A stretch of 33,645 nt of DNA from Planctomycetaceae bacterium (GTDB lineage Bacteria; Planctomycetota; Planctomycetia; Planctomycetales; Planctomycetaceae). The notes under the pieces are model-generated. The model did no database searches. It was not told where the DNA came from and worked only from the letters and a program-made list of their open reading frames with translations. Made by a program: the position numbers and the translations under genes. Of this stretch, positions 1-8,351 are shown piece by piece; the first letter of the stretch is position 1, and each line of letters starts with the position of its first letter. The DNA lies in contig JANQRQ010000205.1 of the NCBI GenBank assembly GCA_028284485.1, positions 1 through 33,645 on the forward strand, in the 5' to 3' direction.

Positions 1-267
1 CGCGACTACGTGCTTTCGAACAATGGCGTCCACGTCATCGGAAAAAGTGCCTCCTTTGCGGACGCGATGCGCGACGAAGGATTTCAGCAATTCTTGAAAA
101 CGGTCGAGAAAACCTGTCCGTACGAACGTGCGGAACACCTGTTGCAGGAATTGGGGATCGAACCGGGGATGCCCTCTTCTGAGGATCCCGCAAGTGTCGA
201 AACCTATGCGCAACAGATTCTCTCGGGCGAAGAATGGTCTCGCGGTGTAATTGACGGTCGCGATTGA
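1..267 (+). CDS. C-terminal fragment of an unrecognised protein (partial)
   Basis: An open frame runs from the first base of the window to a TGA at 265-267. There is no convincing start, so the gene begins outside the window and only the last 88 residues are seen. The visible part is soluble and mixed alpha/beta in character. It begins with a hydrophobic strand-like segment (YVLSNNGVHVIG), continues with a helical stretch containing a CPYERAEHLL segment, and ends in an acidic tail. No transmembrane segment or catalytic signature is visible. I do not recognise the family. It converges with the LysM gene across a 60-bp gap that shows no strong terminator. The reading frame is supported by its length and plausible composition only. 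Confidence 0.6.
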   Translation, partial: RDYVLSNNGVHVIGKSASFADAMRDEGFQQFLKTVEKTCPYERAEHLLQELGIEPGMPSSEDPASVETYAQQILSGEEWSRGVIDGRD

Positions 268-327
268 GCTTCGCTCTGTTCCGTCAGGATTGCCGCATGA
301 GAACGCGCAGCAGCGCATGCTCACAGG

Positions 328-1479
328 TCAGGGCAGAACAATCGTCGTACCGGCTCGCACGACATGTGGATTTCGCAAAACGTGACGATTCGCCTCGAAG
401 ATTTTTCGGGCCTGGTTCCGGTCACCGTAGATCTTGATAGCGATTCTTTCGAGCGAGTCGCCTGGCAAGACTTTGTATCGTCGAATCGGTCGCTGCTTAA
501 CGCTGGATGTTTGTCCGCTCAACCGAGAGGAGTCAGCCGGAGTAGCCGATGCGGAAGTTGGGGTTTGCGGATTGTTCTTCACCTTGTCGGTTTTGATCGT
601 GGGCGTCAGCGGCAACGGCTCCAATTCGAGAATGTCGACGGGGGCCATTTGCGTGAATGTTGGCTTCGTCGGAAGAGAGCCTGTCGACCGTGTCGTTGGT
701 CGACGGTTCTGGTTTGCCTGACTGCTTGTCTCCCCGTTTTGATTCGTATCAGCCCGGTTATTGTCCATGGAGTTTTGGGCCGCCGAAACCGTAAACGATT
801 CTCGGGAAACAATCGGAATTCGCAGGTCGGCACCGACCGGAAGATTATTGGGGCTGTCGAGCTTGTCGCGATTCGCATTGTAGATTTCGTGAAATCGAGA
901 CATCGCTCCGAGGTACTGGACTGACAACGCGGTCAGTGTATCGCCGGGCTGTACGCGATGGATTCGATATTGGCTCGATTGATTTCGAGCGACGTTCGTT
1001 GTTGGCCTTTGTTTTACGAACCAAGCCGCGTTATGGTCCGGGCCCGGCAAGGGGCTGGAACGTATTCGTTCCTGCGTTGCATTGACCGCAGGTGTCTTAT
1101 TCTTGGTGAGGCTCGCAGGCCTTGTCGTTTGGTTCGTGTCGGTGGACTTCGCAACAACAGGTTCGTGCTCGATTTGCTCTTTCAAAAAATCGGGGAGATC
1201 CCATTCATCGAAAAGTTCTTCATCTGAATAGAAGTTCGTGACGTTCGCGATCGGGGCATGATCTTGTTGCGAAACGGTTGTTGACCGATCAAATTCCGGT
1301 TGCGTGAGATACGGGGCATGGTCTTTCCTCGCAATCTCGGCGTCGAGCTTTTGAGGGTCTTCCAGCTGATGTTCCGGCAGTTCGCCGTCGTTGTCGTTTC
1401 GAAAGCAAAATGCCCCGACGACTCCGATAAGCAGAATGGCCAATGCCAGTCCTACGACCTGATCTCGATGCATGGTCAT
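328..1479 (-). CDS. Membrane-anchored protein with two LysM domains
   Basis: This is probably a cell-envelope protein that binds peptidoglycan or another N-acetylglucosamine polymer. After a few residues there is one hydrophobic segment (VVGLALAILLIGVVGAF), a signal anchor with the bulk of the protein outside the cytoplasm. A low-complexity Pro/Thr/Asn/Gln-rich linker follows. Two LysM modules are visible: a middle one (YRIHRVQPGDTLTALSVQYL and onward, about 50 residues) and one at the extreme C-terminus (RRYKVLPGDSLERIAIKIYG and onward). Both have the YxVxxGDTL-type opening and the closing P-x-G/A-x-x-L-x-I/V-P. No enzymatic domain is present, so it is likely a binding or scaffold protein. 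I chose the ATG at 1479. An ATG at 1473 and a GTG at 1506 are also in frame, and none has a strong ribosome site. Confidence 0.85.
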   Translation of the reverse strand: MTMHRDQVVGLALAILLIGVVGAFCFRNDNDGELPEHQLEDPQKLDAEIARKDHAPYLTQPEFDRSTTVSQQDHAPIANVTNFYSDEELFDEWDLPDFLKEQIEHEPVVAKSTDTNQTTRPASLTKNKTPAVNATQERIRSSPLPGPDHNAAWFVKQRPTTNVARNQSSQYRIHRVQPGDTLTALSVQYLGAMSRFHEIYNANRDKLDSPNNLPVGADLRIPIVSRESFTVSAAQNSMDNNRADTNQNGETSSQANQNRRPTTRSTGSLPTKPTFTQMAPVDILELEPLPLTPTIKTDKVKNNPQTPTSASATPADSSRLSGQTSSVKQRPIRRYKVLPGDSLERIAIKIYGDRNQARKIFEANRHVLRNPHVVRAGTTIVLP

Positions 1480-1885
1480 CTCACGCGCTTGAGGAAACGA
1501 AGACACGATCCCGTATTGAAAAAATCGGCTTCTCGATAGCAGTGACCGAAGCGCGTGTCACAACGAAGTCGCAATTGCGGTAATGCAATCCAGCCAATTG
1601 ACGACTAAGGGGATCATTCCAAAAATAGGCGGGTCGGACGCAACGCACGTGTCAGTGCTGCCTGATGATTCCAACGCACCGAATTTGTCGTTAGAGGCAG
1701 GTCAAAGCGGTTGTGCGGGAAGGCCGCACCGGCCGCAGCCTGTTTTGAAAACGTGTAACCGTCCCCTCACGCCGGCATGGGGCATAGGCCTTGTCAAAAT
1801 CGCGCTTCGCGGGCATCGGAACGAGCAATCTGTTCTGCCCACTGAACAATCGCATCATTGGTTTGGTGACTTAGGGGCGGCACCG
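1480..1885. other. Intergenic region with one repeat copy, no gene seen
   Basis: This stretch lies between the start of the LysM gene and the end of the metallohydrolase gene, both on the minus strand. The only recognisable content is the repeat copy at 1741-1840. A 122-codon open frame on the plus strand (1583-1951) runs into the 3' end of the neighbouring gene and has no protein-like features, so I do not call it. The promoter of the LysM gene should lie near 1500-1560, but no clear hexamers were found. Confidence 0.5.
1741..1840 (-). repeat. Dispersed intergenic repeat, family 2, degenerate copy
   Basis: Read on the minus strand, this stretch aligns along about 95 bases with the copy at 28355-28460. 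Shared blocks include CAG(A/T)TTGCTC, TTCC-ATGCCCGC-AAG, TTTGACA--G and CGTTTTC-AAAAC-like ends. The terminal CTAGAGC of the better copy is here changed to CAGAACA, and the opposite inverted end is not recognisable. It lies about 45 bases beyond the stop codon of the metallohydrolase gene, with the CTAG-like end facing that gene, as in the other family-2 copy. It is most likely an old, decayed copy. The alignment was done by eye. Confidence 0.6.
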
Positions 1886-3520
1886 CTAATCTTCGAGCTG
1901 TACCATGATCTTGCGTCGGGCGGCTGTCACCCCGGCGATGAAGTCAGGTAGGAACTCTTCTGCCGCGTTGTCACGGCCGAATTCCTCCAGCCGATCCAGC
2001 ATTTTGAGTCCTTCACGGAGGGAGGTTGGTACCGCTGCACCACGGCCGTCAACCGTCACGTAGATGGGACTGGTATGTGCGAACCGGATTCGAGAAGGGC
2101 GCATTCGAAACCGATCATCATCGGACCCGCGGCTGAATACCGACAATTCATCGTCCGAGAGCAAAGTGTCATGGGCGACACAACGGGCCGCGATCCAAGA
2201 ACCCTGTCGAATTACGAGTTGCACGTCCCCTTCAGCCTGGTGCGCGTTCGTTATCGGTATGGTATGAGCGACAGTGCCGTTGACGATGATCTCCAAACGT
2301 TGCAGCTCGCAGTTCGGTCCCGACTGCGACTCGACATGCAATGTGATTTCGTGCTCACCTTTGGGGAATGAGATGGTATCTCCCGGTTTGTGGTCGTTTT
2401 GGGTTGTCAACAAAAGGACCGGACCGTTCGTCACAAAATTGTTTCCGGCAGCCCAATTTTGATAAAACGCTTCGACCGAATGTGCCCCCTCTTTGTTGCC
2501 ATTTGGCACTCGGACGTATGCTCGATTGTATCCCACGGGGACTTGTTTAACGCCGGTTGCCGATCCAGCGCCGGCAGCCAGCTTCAATCCCCAATTGAGC
2601 AGGCGATAGTAAGTGTCGGTATTCATCTGCATCATTCCCAATTCGGTATTGGGATAGACGGGAAAATCATCCACCTCGAGCAGATTCGAATAATGGCTGC
2701 GCTGCTGATAGCGATGCATGTGAAAGTTGTTGTTGCAGATATTGATGCAGTGCACATGTCCCAACAAGGCTTCGAGCGCCACCTCGCGCGACCAGCCTCC
2801 CTGGTAATGGACGATGGCGCCCGACGCGGCCGCATGCTTCACGTAGTCGAGGTTCGGGCGGCGGCGGTTGCTGGGGATCGGCAGCGGTTCCGGGGAGTTT
2901 TGGATGTAGACTGCGCCCCACGTGTATTCCAACTCAGAATCGTAAACCGTTGTCGGTGTCTTCCAGCCGGCAAAATCTAGAAAACGAACTGATCCGACTC
3001 CGGGCGGAATTGGCCGGCGTTGGTCCGGTCCGTTGAACCATGTAAGCGATGAACCGATATCCAAGCCTTCGCAAACCAGCATGGGCGTCAAAGATTTCGT
3101 ATCAACATGCAGGTGATTCTCGCCGCACACGTATCCCAACTCGTGCATGTTGATCCAGCGCTTGAGGACGATCTGTTGGGTATGTCCGGAGGCAGGGACA
3201 TCGATTTCTTGTTTGAAGCGTTCGAACTCTAACCCATGCTCGACGCGCAGAGTCACGGGGCCTGCGGGCACATCAATCTCGGTCTGTCCAGTCGACATCA
3301 TCCATCGATCCGGCCCAATATCGAGCGAAACCGCGTTGTCGGCGATCACGCATTCCTGACCTCGCGGTCGAACAAGCAAGCGACACGGAAGTTGTTGGCC
3401 ATCTTCTGTGACGACCTGAATCGTCAGTCGGGCTGCCTCGCTGCGATCGCAACTTGCGGGATAAATGACCATGGCTAATAGGAGAAGCGTCGGTGGGTGT
3501 AGCCGTCTCTCGGATGTCAT
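1886..3520 (-). CDS. Secreted CehA/McbA-like metallohydrolase (PHP-type)
   Basis: This 544-residue protein starts with a basic N-region and a hydrophobic segment (TLLLLAMVIYPASC). That is a Sec signal, possibly with a relaxed lipobox Cys at residue 24. A beta-rich domain follows (about 30-125). The metal site then starts at residues 131-140 with CGENHLHVD, the counterpart of the G-D-x-H-x-H signature of PHP-like CehA/McbA hydrolases. Later segments are typical of this group: SGAIVHYQGGW, a His-rich stretch (NNNFHMHRY), and LLNWGLKLAAGAGSATG leading to VGYNRAYVRV and FVTNGPVLLL. The substrate cannot be inferred; characterised relatives hydrolyse carbamate or phosphate-type esters. I chose the ATG at 3520 because the signal peptide starts there; the upstream extension to 3724 has no signal-like character. 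It is transcribed divergently from the gene at 3814. Confidence 0.8.
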   Translation of the reverse strand: MTSERRLHPPTLLLLAMVIYPASCDRSEAARLTIQVVTEDGQQLPCRLLVRPRGQECVIADNAVSLDIGPDRWMMSTGQTEIDVPAGPVTLRVEHGLEFERFKQEIDVPASGHTQQIVLKRWINMHELGYVCGENHLHVDTKSLTPMLVCEGLDIGSSLTWFNGPDQRRPIPPGVGSVRFLDFAGWKTPTTVYDSELEYTWGAVYIQNSPEPLPIPSNRRRPNLDYVKHAAASGAIVHYQGGWSREVALEALLGHVHCINICNNNFHMHRYQQRSHYSNLLEVDDFPVYPNTELGMMQMNTDTYYRLLNWGLKLAAGAGSATGVKQVPVGYNRAYVRVPNGNKEGAHSVEAFYQNWAAGNNFVTNGPVLLLTTQNDHKPGDTISFPKGEHEITLHVESQSGPNCELQRLEIIVNGTVAHTIPITNAHQAEGDVQLVIRQGSWIAARCVAHDTLLSDDELSVFSRGSDDDRFRMRPSRIRFAHTSPIYVTVDGRGAAVPTSLREGLKMLDRLEEFGRDNAAEEFLPDFIAGVTAARRKIMVQLED

Positions 3521-3813
3521 CTGATCGTCTTTCGCTCGCAGGTTGTGCGGCTCATCAATTGTGCGTTCGAGGAAATCTGTTTCGAAGTGGCCCCGGACCT
3601 TCTGATGCATTGTACAGACTCTGGTATTAAAGCCATGAAAACAGGCACAACCGGATATTGGGGCTGGCGCTCGAGTGATTGTAGACGTTTTGTCGGATTC
3701 CTGCCGGATTTCGTTCGGCTTCACCTTTTTTCACGGGAAATGTCGTTTGAATGCAGTATCCTGATTGTCGATGAACTTGGCTCATGCAGTTCCACGTCTG
3801 GGGAGATTCGCTC

Positions 3814-4638
3814 ATGCCGCGCTTCATGACATTCTCACTGTTATTGTTGGTCTCGCCCACAATTCTATTGGGGGCCGATCCGCCCAACGTTGAACTGTTC
3901 GAATGGGAGCGCGGTTTCGCCGTGCGCAGCAAAACCAATCCCGACATGGCGGTCTATCTGTGGTTCTACGAATGGAATATGTTTGAGGCGATCAAGCCGG
4001 GACAACACACAAATGGCACGTATCAGTTGGAGCACAAGACTGAGAAATCGGGCCAACTCGGCATTGTCGACTCCGATGCGTTACGCCTGGAAATGACCGC
4101 CGCTGAAAACGGAGCCGACCTCAAGTTAACCGTCAAGAACCTGACGGATTACGAGTTTCCGAGAATTGCCGCTGTGATTCCTTGCTTCAATCCCGGGCCG
4201 GAAAAGACGCGCAATCGCCAATTGGCTAATACGAACACCTACTTCCTCGCGAAGGCTGGATTAGAGCAACTCAACAAGCGGGAAATCCACTACAATGATA
4301 AACTCCGAGGGCTTGTTGACCGGGAAGCCGTGAACGGTAAGTACGTTTGGTCCAACAAATGGCCTAAGAACGAATCGAACGCGATCGCAGGATTGATCAT
4401 TCGCGAATCGAACGATGGTAAATGGGCGTGCGGAATTGCCTGGGAGGACTTTCTTTCCGCGCAAGGGCACAATCCCTGGGAATGCATGCACCTTTCCGTC
4501 CGGATTGGTCCGATGAAGCCTGGTGAATCCAAAACGATTCGAGGGCGAATCTATTTGCTACCAGGCAAGAAGCATGATGTCTTGCAGAGATACCACGCCG
4601 ACTTTGCGGCGCCGACTGTCGGCAGCAAAAGAGACTGA
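3814..4638 (+). CDS. Secreted protein of unknown function
   Basis: This 274-residue protein has an N-terminal signal peptide (FMTFSLLLLVSPTILLGADPP, cleavage probably after LLGA). The rest is beta-rich with many aromatic residues (YLWFYEWNMF, ECMHLSVRIGPM) and ends in a segment that looks like a sugar-binding or jelly-roll domain edge (PGESKTIRGRIYLLPG). I see no catalytic motif. The fold resembles periplasmic domains found beside sulfatases and glycosidases in planctomycetes, but that is impression only. The ATG at 3814 is preferred over the one at 3784 because GGGGAG lies 8 bases upstream and the signal peptide begins there. The 293-bp gap to the divergent metallohydrolase gene must hold both promoters. 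Its 3' end converges on the HisN gene with only 22 bases between them. Confidence 0.75.
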   Translation: MPRFMTFSLLLLVSPTILLGADPPNVELFEWERGFAVRSKTNPDMAVYLWFYEWNMFEAIKPGQHTNGTYQLEHKTEKSGQLGIVDSDALRLEMTAAENGADLKLTVKNLTDYEFPRIAAVIPCFNPGPEKTRNRQLANTNTYFLAKAGLEQLNKREIHYNDKLRGLVDREAVNGKYVWSNKWPKNESNAIAGLIIRESNDGKWACGIAWEDFLSAQGHNPWECMHLSVRIGPMKPGESKTIRGRIYLLPGKKHDVLQRYHADFAAPTVGSKRD

Positions 4639-4660
4639 TGATGTGTTCGGCATCATCGAC

Positions 4661-5458
4661 CTAGTCGGCGAGCAACTCGACGGTTCGGTCTTTCAACTTG
4701 GCGTTTACGGAAACACCGTTGTTTGAATAAATCGTTGGTTGCCCGTTCCAGTCGATAAAATGTCCGCCGGCCTCTTGGGCGATGGGTACTAATGCCGCCG
4801 CATCCCACGGGCTCATTTCGGGGTCGACCATCACTTCTGCGCGGCCGGTTGCGACGAGTATATGTCCATAACAATCGCTCCAACCACGGGCCAGTCCCGC
4901 GTTACTGCTGAGCCGGTGAAACGTTTCCCGACGGTCGATTTTGTCCCACCCGGTAATCGTTGTCGTACAGAATAATGCCTGCGAGAATTCTGCCACTTCG
5001 GACACGTGCGTTTGTTTTGGGTCGGCGTCGCCAATTTGCCACCACGTCCCCTGCCCTTCCGATGCATACACGACTTCGTCCAACGCCGGAAAACGGCAAA
5101 CACCCATGACCACACGTTCGTTGTGTTCCAGGCCGATCAGCGTGCCAAACAGCGGCACTCCATGTATGAAGGACTTCGTGCCGTCGATCGGGTCAAGAAT
5201 CCAACGGAATCCGTTTGCCGATTCCTTGGATTCAAATTCTTCCCCAAGGATTCCGTCGTCCGGAAACTTTTGGGCGATCTGTTCGCGCAGCAGCTCTTCT
5301 GCTCCGCGATCGGCGACGGTGACTGGCGATTGGTCTCCCTTGAGATCGACTTGTAATCCTGCGGTTTGGTAATGCTGCAGGATCAACTCCCCGGCTTTGC
5401 CAGATGCGTCCAGGGCCAGGTCTAACCGTTGCGAAACGTCTTCGGAGTTGATTGACAT
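4661..5458 (-). CDS. hisN: HisN-like histidinol-phosphatase (inositol monophosphatase family)
   Basis: This is a 265-residue Mg2+-dependent phosphatase of the inositol monophosphatase family. The metal-binding motifs are intact: GEE at 72-74, DPIDGTKSF at 89-97 and WDAAAL at 218-223. The segment around RGWSDCYGHILVATGRAEVM with DPEMSPWD is typical of the HisN subgroup, which dephosphorylates L-histidinol phosphate, so that reaction is more likely than inositol phosphate or PAP hydrolysis. The length is normal and there is no signal peptide, so it is cytoplasmic. It is the last gene of a minus-strand operon, starting 6 bases after the larA-like stop codon. No other histidine-biosynthesis gene is in the window. 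The specific substrate is inferred from subgroup resemblance. Confidence 0.85.
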   Translation of the reverse strand: MSINSEDVSQRLDLALDASGKAGELILQHYQTAGLQVDLKGDQSPVTVADRGAEELLREQIAQKFPDDGILGEEFESKESANGFRWILDPIDGTKSFIHGVPLFGTLIGLEHNERVVMGVCRFPALDEVVYASEGQGTWWQIGDADPKQTHVSEVAEFSQALFCTTTITGWDKIDRRETFHRLSSNAGLARGWSDCYGHILVATGRAEVMVDPEMSPWDAAALVPIAQEAGGHFIDWNGQPTIYSNNGVSVNAKLKDRTVELLAD

Positions 5459-5464
5459 GTCGAT

Positions 5465-6709
5465 TCAGCTCTCTCGTAACCGGTGCAAATGCTCGCCGGC
5501 TTTGCGCACCAACAAGATTCCCTCGTCGTCGCGGTCGGCAAACGATTCGACATCGATTGACTCGGGATCGCGATAGCCCAAATTGATCCGTTCACAGACC
5601 TCTCGGGGAATTCCCGAAGCCAAGGTTACTTGCACACGGGGCGATTCGATACCGTCTTCGTAATGCCCCTGTCCACGGACATGAGTCGAATGTGCGAGCA
5701 CTCCCCAAGGAATATCCTTGAACTTGTCCCATTGCTTGGTGAAGTAATCGCGCACATGGTATCCCACTTGTTCGATGAGCGGGCCATGTGTGACGGAGAT
5801 TTCACTCATGTGTGGGGCGTAAATGATCAGCTCGCCGCCGTCAGCAACGACCGGCTCCAGTTTATACATGCATTTGCCGGCCACCCACAATTCGTCGTAC
5901 ATCGGCGGCGCGCACGAGAGGACTTGTCGGAACGGCTTCTCGAAGTACTTGATGTGCACTCTCGCCGACAACTCAGCGGCCGATTCCCACGCGGACTCCG
6001 GCGAACCGTAGAACAGCCCGTGCAATCCTCCGTTCGACGCCACGACGAAGGCCAGGCAACGTTTTTCAGTGGAAATCATCTGAGCAGCACGGTCGACAAC
6101 GCGGCGTACGGGGGTATCTTTTACGCCGATGATGCCGACATTGGTAATCAGCGCGCCGAGCCAATGAAAGAAATTCAGCAGTTCGGGGCCGGAAAGACCG
6201 GGGAAGAAGTATTTATTTCCCCCGGAGAATCCCACCACCTCGTGTGGGAATACCGGTCCAACGATTAACACGCGGTCATAATTGTTGACTCGGCCATTGA
6301 TGGCGACCGGGACTTCTTCGCTCAGCAACCCTCCCGAGATGTTCGAAGTCTCATCTGCCGTGAGCGTGCCGATCGTTTCCAAACGCTGGGGGTTATCCCA
6401 TTCGTGATTGAACAGACCGACATCACGATATCGGCCTGTTGCATCGCCTTCAGTGATGCCGAGCAGCGACCGGATTTGATCGTCGGACATTGCCGGGTGT
6501 GTTCCCAATGCCACCAAGACATCAATTTTCGATGCCACGTCCGCTAGCTTGTCGTGAATCGTTGCAAACAACAAAGGCAACGGAGCTGTTCGGGTCGCGT
6601 CCGGGACAACAAGCAACACGCTTTTGTTCGAGAATTCCTCGACTGGCAGTAGCGAGTCAATTTGGCTGCGAACTTCGGCATCGCTCAATATTGATGGAGT
6701 GTCGGACAT
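5465..6709 (-). CDS. larA: LarA-like nickel-pincer-dependent racemase/epimerase
   Basis: This 414-residue protein belongs to the LarA (lactate racemase, DUF2088) family, whose members use a nickel-pincer nucleotide to racemise or epimerise 2-hydroxy acids. The signatures are present: PDATR at 36-40 (family DDxTR), LGTH at 68-71, and FPHEVVGFSGGNKYFFPG at 154-171. Within these, His156 and Lys166 match the nickel-binding and cofactor-anchoring residues, and His182 follows in FFHWLG. All expected ligands therefore appear intact. The substrate need not be lactate, since LarA homologues are diverse. The larB/C/E cofactor-synthesis genes are not in the window and must be elsewhere. It lies 22 bases downstream of the antiporter gene and 6 bases upstream of hisN, so the three are likely co-transcribed. 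Confidence 0.85.
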   Translation of the reverse strand: MSDTPSILSDAEVRSQIDSLLPVEEFSNKSVLLVVPDATRTAPLPLLFATIHDKLADVASKIDVLVALGTHPAMSDDQIRSLLGITEGDATGRYRDVGLFNHEWDNPQRLETIGTLTADETSNISGGLLSEEVPVAINGRVNNYDRVLIVGPVFPHEVVGFSGGNKYFFPGLSGPELLNFFHWLGALITNVGIIGVKDTPVRRVVDRAAQMISTEKRCLAFVVASNGGLHGLFYGSPESAWESAAELSARVHIKYFEKPFRQVLSCAPPMYDELWVAGKCMYKLEPVVADGGELIIYAPHMSEISVTHGPLIEQVGYHVRDYFTKQWDKFKDIPWGVLAHSTHVRGQGHYEDGIESPRVQVTLASGIPREVCERINLGYRDPESIDVESFADRDDEGILLVRKAGEHLHRLRES

Positions 6710-6731
6710 CGGATTTCACACATGGAATCGG

Positions 6732-7838
6732 TTAAACGAAGTATTGCACCAGAACGTAGCCTAAATAGATAACCACCATCGGCACGCCCATCGGTCGTTT
6801 GAAATGGCCGGTCGACGAGGCGGAGACAATAAATATGCGAAACAAAAACAGAATCAACAGCATGGCCGGTAAATGGATATACAAGAAGATCTCCGGCAGC
6901 TTCGCCGTGGGATCAACAATTGGTAGCGGTTTAGCAAATGCTGACGCGCCAATCACAAATAACACGTTGAGAACATCGGCACCGATCACGTTTCCGACGA
7001 GCAATTCGGGATGCCCGCGCCGCAACGAAGTCAGGCCGACAACCAATTCCGGTAACGATGTACCAAAGGCCACCAATGTGGCAGCGATGACAACTTGAGG
7101 GACATGAAACTGTCGGGCGAGTTCTGCAACACTGTGGATCAAGCAGTGACTACTAAAAACGACGACGATCAGTCCGGCGACAATATAGCCGACGAGTTTC
7201 ATTGACATCAGGTTGGAACGGTTGCCGGCACGTCTCTCGCCGGATTCGCCTTCCAGTACTTCCATTTCGGCGAGATGCTCGGCCCCGATGTCATCAGCAT
7301 CAAATGCAATTTCTGGATGGGGATGCTGTCGACTCCACTTCACCGATATTGCCAGGTAACAGCCGAGCAGACATAAGAACAAAATTCCAATTTCTCGACC
7401 GATCTGCGCACCGCTGCCATTTTGCCAGAATTGCCAGTAGCAGATTCCCGCCAACAGCACGGCCGATCCGAATTGGACCCACCCCTGGCGAGAGAGCAGA
7501 TACCGGTCGGCCGGTAATGCGACCAGCAAACACCCCAACCCAAAGATGAGGCCGGTATCGGCAATGATCGACCCGACCGCATTTCCCAGTGCCAGACCGG
7601 CTTCTCCATTCCATGCAGCCATCACAGAAACAGCACATTCAGGAGCGGTTGTTCCCAGCGAGACGATGGTCGCGCCGACGATGACTTTGGGGAGACCCAT
7701 ACGAAAGGCCAACCCAGAGGCGCCTTTGACCAGCCAATCGGCACCGGTCATGAGTACGAACAGCAGGACAGCGCTCATTCCCATGAGAATCGACCAATGC
7801 AGGCCGACAAACCATTCTTCCGGGATGAGATGCTCCAC
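6732..7838 (-). CDS. Ca2+/Na+ (CaCA family) antiporter, YrbG-like
   Basis: This 368-residue integral membrane protein has about ten hydrophobic segments. Both alpha-repeats of the Ca2+:cation antiporter family are clear: [13 protein letters not shown] at 55-67 with [12 protein letters not shown] at 85-96, and [13 protein letters not shown] at 252-264 with [12 protein letters not shown] at 282-293. The acidic residues of the two E-containing motifs, which bind the transported cation, are kept. An acidic cytoplasmic loop (about 168-208, rich in Glu and Asp) joins the two halves. It probably exchanges Na+ or H+ for Ca2+ in the inner membrane. It is the first gene of the operon with larA-like and hisN-like genes. 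A family-1 repeat begins 18 bases upstream of its start, so its promoter lies in or beyond the repeat. Confidence 0.9.
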   Translation of the reverse strand: MEHLIPEEWFVGLHWSILMGMSAVLLFVLMTGADWLVKGASGLAFRMGLPKVIVGATIVSLGTTAPECAVSVMAAWNGEAGLALGNAVGSIIADTGLIFGLGCLLVALPADRYLLSRQGWVQFGSAVLLAGICYWQFWQNGSGAQIGREIGILFLCLLGCYLAISVKWSRQHPHPEIAFDADDIGAEHLAEMEVLEGESGERRAGNRSNLMSMKLVGYIVAGLIVVVFSSHCLIHSVAELARQFHVPQVVIAATLVAFGTSLPELVVGLTSLRRGHPELLVGNVIGADVLNVLFVIGASAFAKPLPIVDPTAKLPEIFLYIHLPAMLLILFLFRIFIVSASSTGHFKRPMGVPMVVIYLGYVLVQYFV

Positions 7839-7855
7839 AGTTTTGATTTCGCTTT

Positions 7856-7957
7856 CTAGAGCGGTTTATTTTTTCTCGTGGTCGGTTCTGGTTCGTGGGA
7901 GCCAGCTATCTTAGAAAAAACGCGATTGTCGCGGCCACAAGTCAGCGTAATACGCTG
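7856..7957 (+). repeat. Dispersed intergenic repeat, family 1, copy A
   Basis: This 102-bp element starts with CTAGAGCGGTTT, then a T-rich tract, then three small inverted repeats: GGTTC-GTGG-GAGCC-like near 7890-7903, CGCGA-TTG-TCGCG at 7921-7933, and CAGCGT-AAT-ACGCTG at 7943-7957. Copies B (32081-32182) and C (16958-17060, opposite strand) align over the full length at roughly 80-85% identity by eye. It is the copy in which all three inverted repeats are best kept, the first with a G-T wobble. The CTAG end points toward the start of the antiporter gene. Confidence 0.85.
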
Positions 7958-8351
7958 TAACGCTGCGGCGCCCCGAGATTTCAGGAATGCCCCGGTTTAG
8001 CGCGGAATCGCCGCCGTTTGGTCACTTTCGTTCGACTCGGCCACCGATTGTGTCGTTCAGCCTACTTGGCCGGTCAGGGCAACGTTACGTGCAGCCGGTC
8101 GGATCATTTCGCCATCAATTGTTTCAAATTGTTCATAGCTAGGTAGCATCCTGTTCCCCGGCAAGTCAAGCGCAGGGACGACTGTTTGTCTGCCCGATGC
8201 CCATCGAGCTTCGGGGGCCGTCACTGGCGGCGGTGTGATTCTCGACGAAAACACGAAACCCCGTTTTCGAGATTGTGCAAAACGCATAGAATGACAGCGT
8301 TGTCGGCGGATGTCCCACTTCGTTGCAAATGTTCTTGACTGTGAGGAGCCG
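7958..8351. other. Intergenic region without recognisable gene
   Basis: This is the remaining part of the divergent intergenic region between the antiporter gene and the LOR/SDH gene, to the right of repeat copy A. A minus-strand open frame (8057-8536) overlaps the next gene's 5' end and looks like a shadow. No hairpin-plus-T terminator or clear promoter was recognised. The last bases carry the GAGGAG ribosome site of the downstream gene. Confidence 0.4.

Noticed and set aside
1583..1951. 122-codon frame in the gap before the metallohydrolase gene
   Set aside because: It covers a degenerate repeat copy and runs into the next gene's 3' end. It has no ribosome site or domain.
2390..2980. 196-codon open frame on the plus strand
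   Set aside because: It is antisense to the metallohydrolase, whose metal-binding and C-terminal motifs show that the minus strand is coding.
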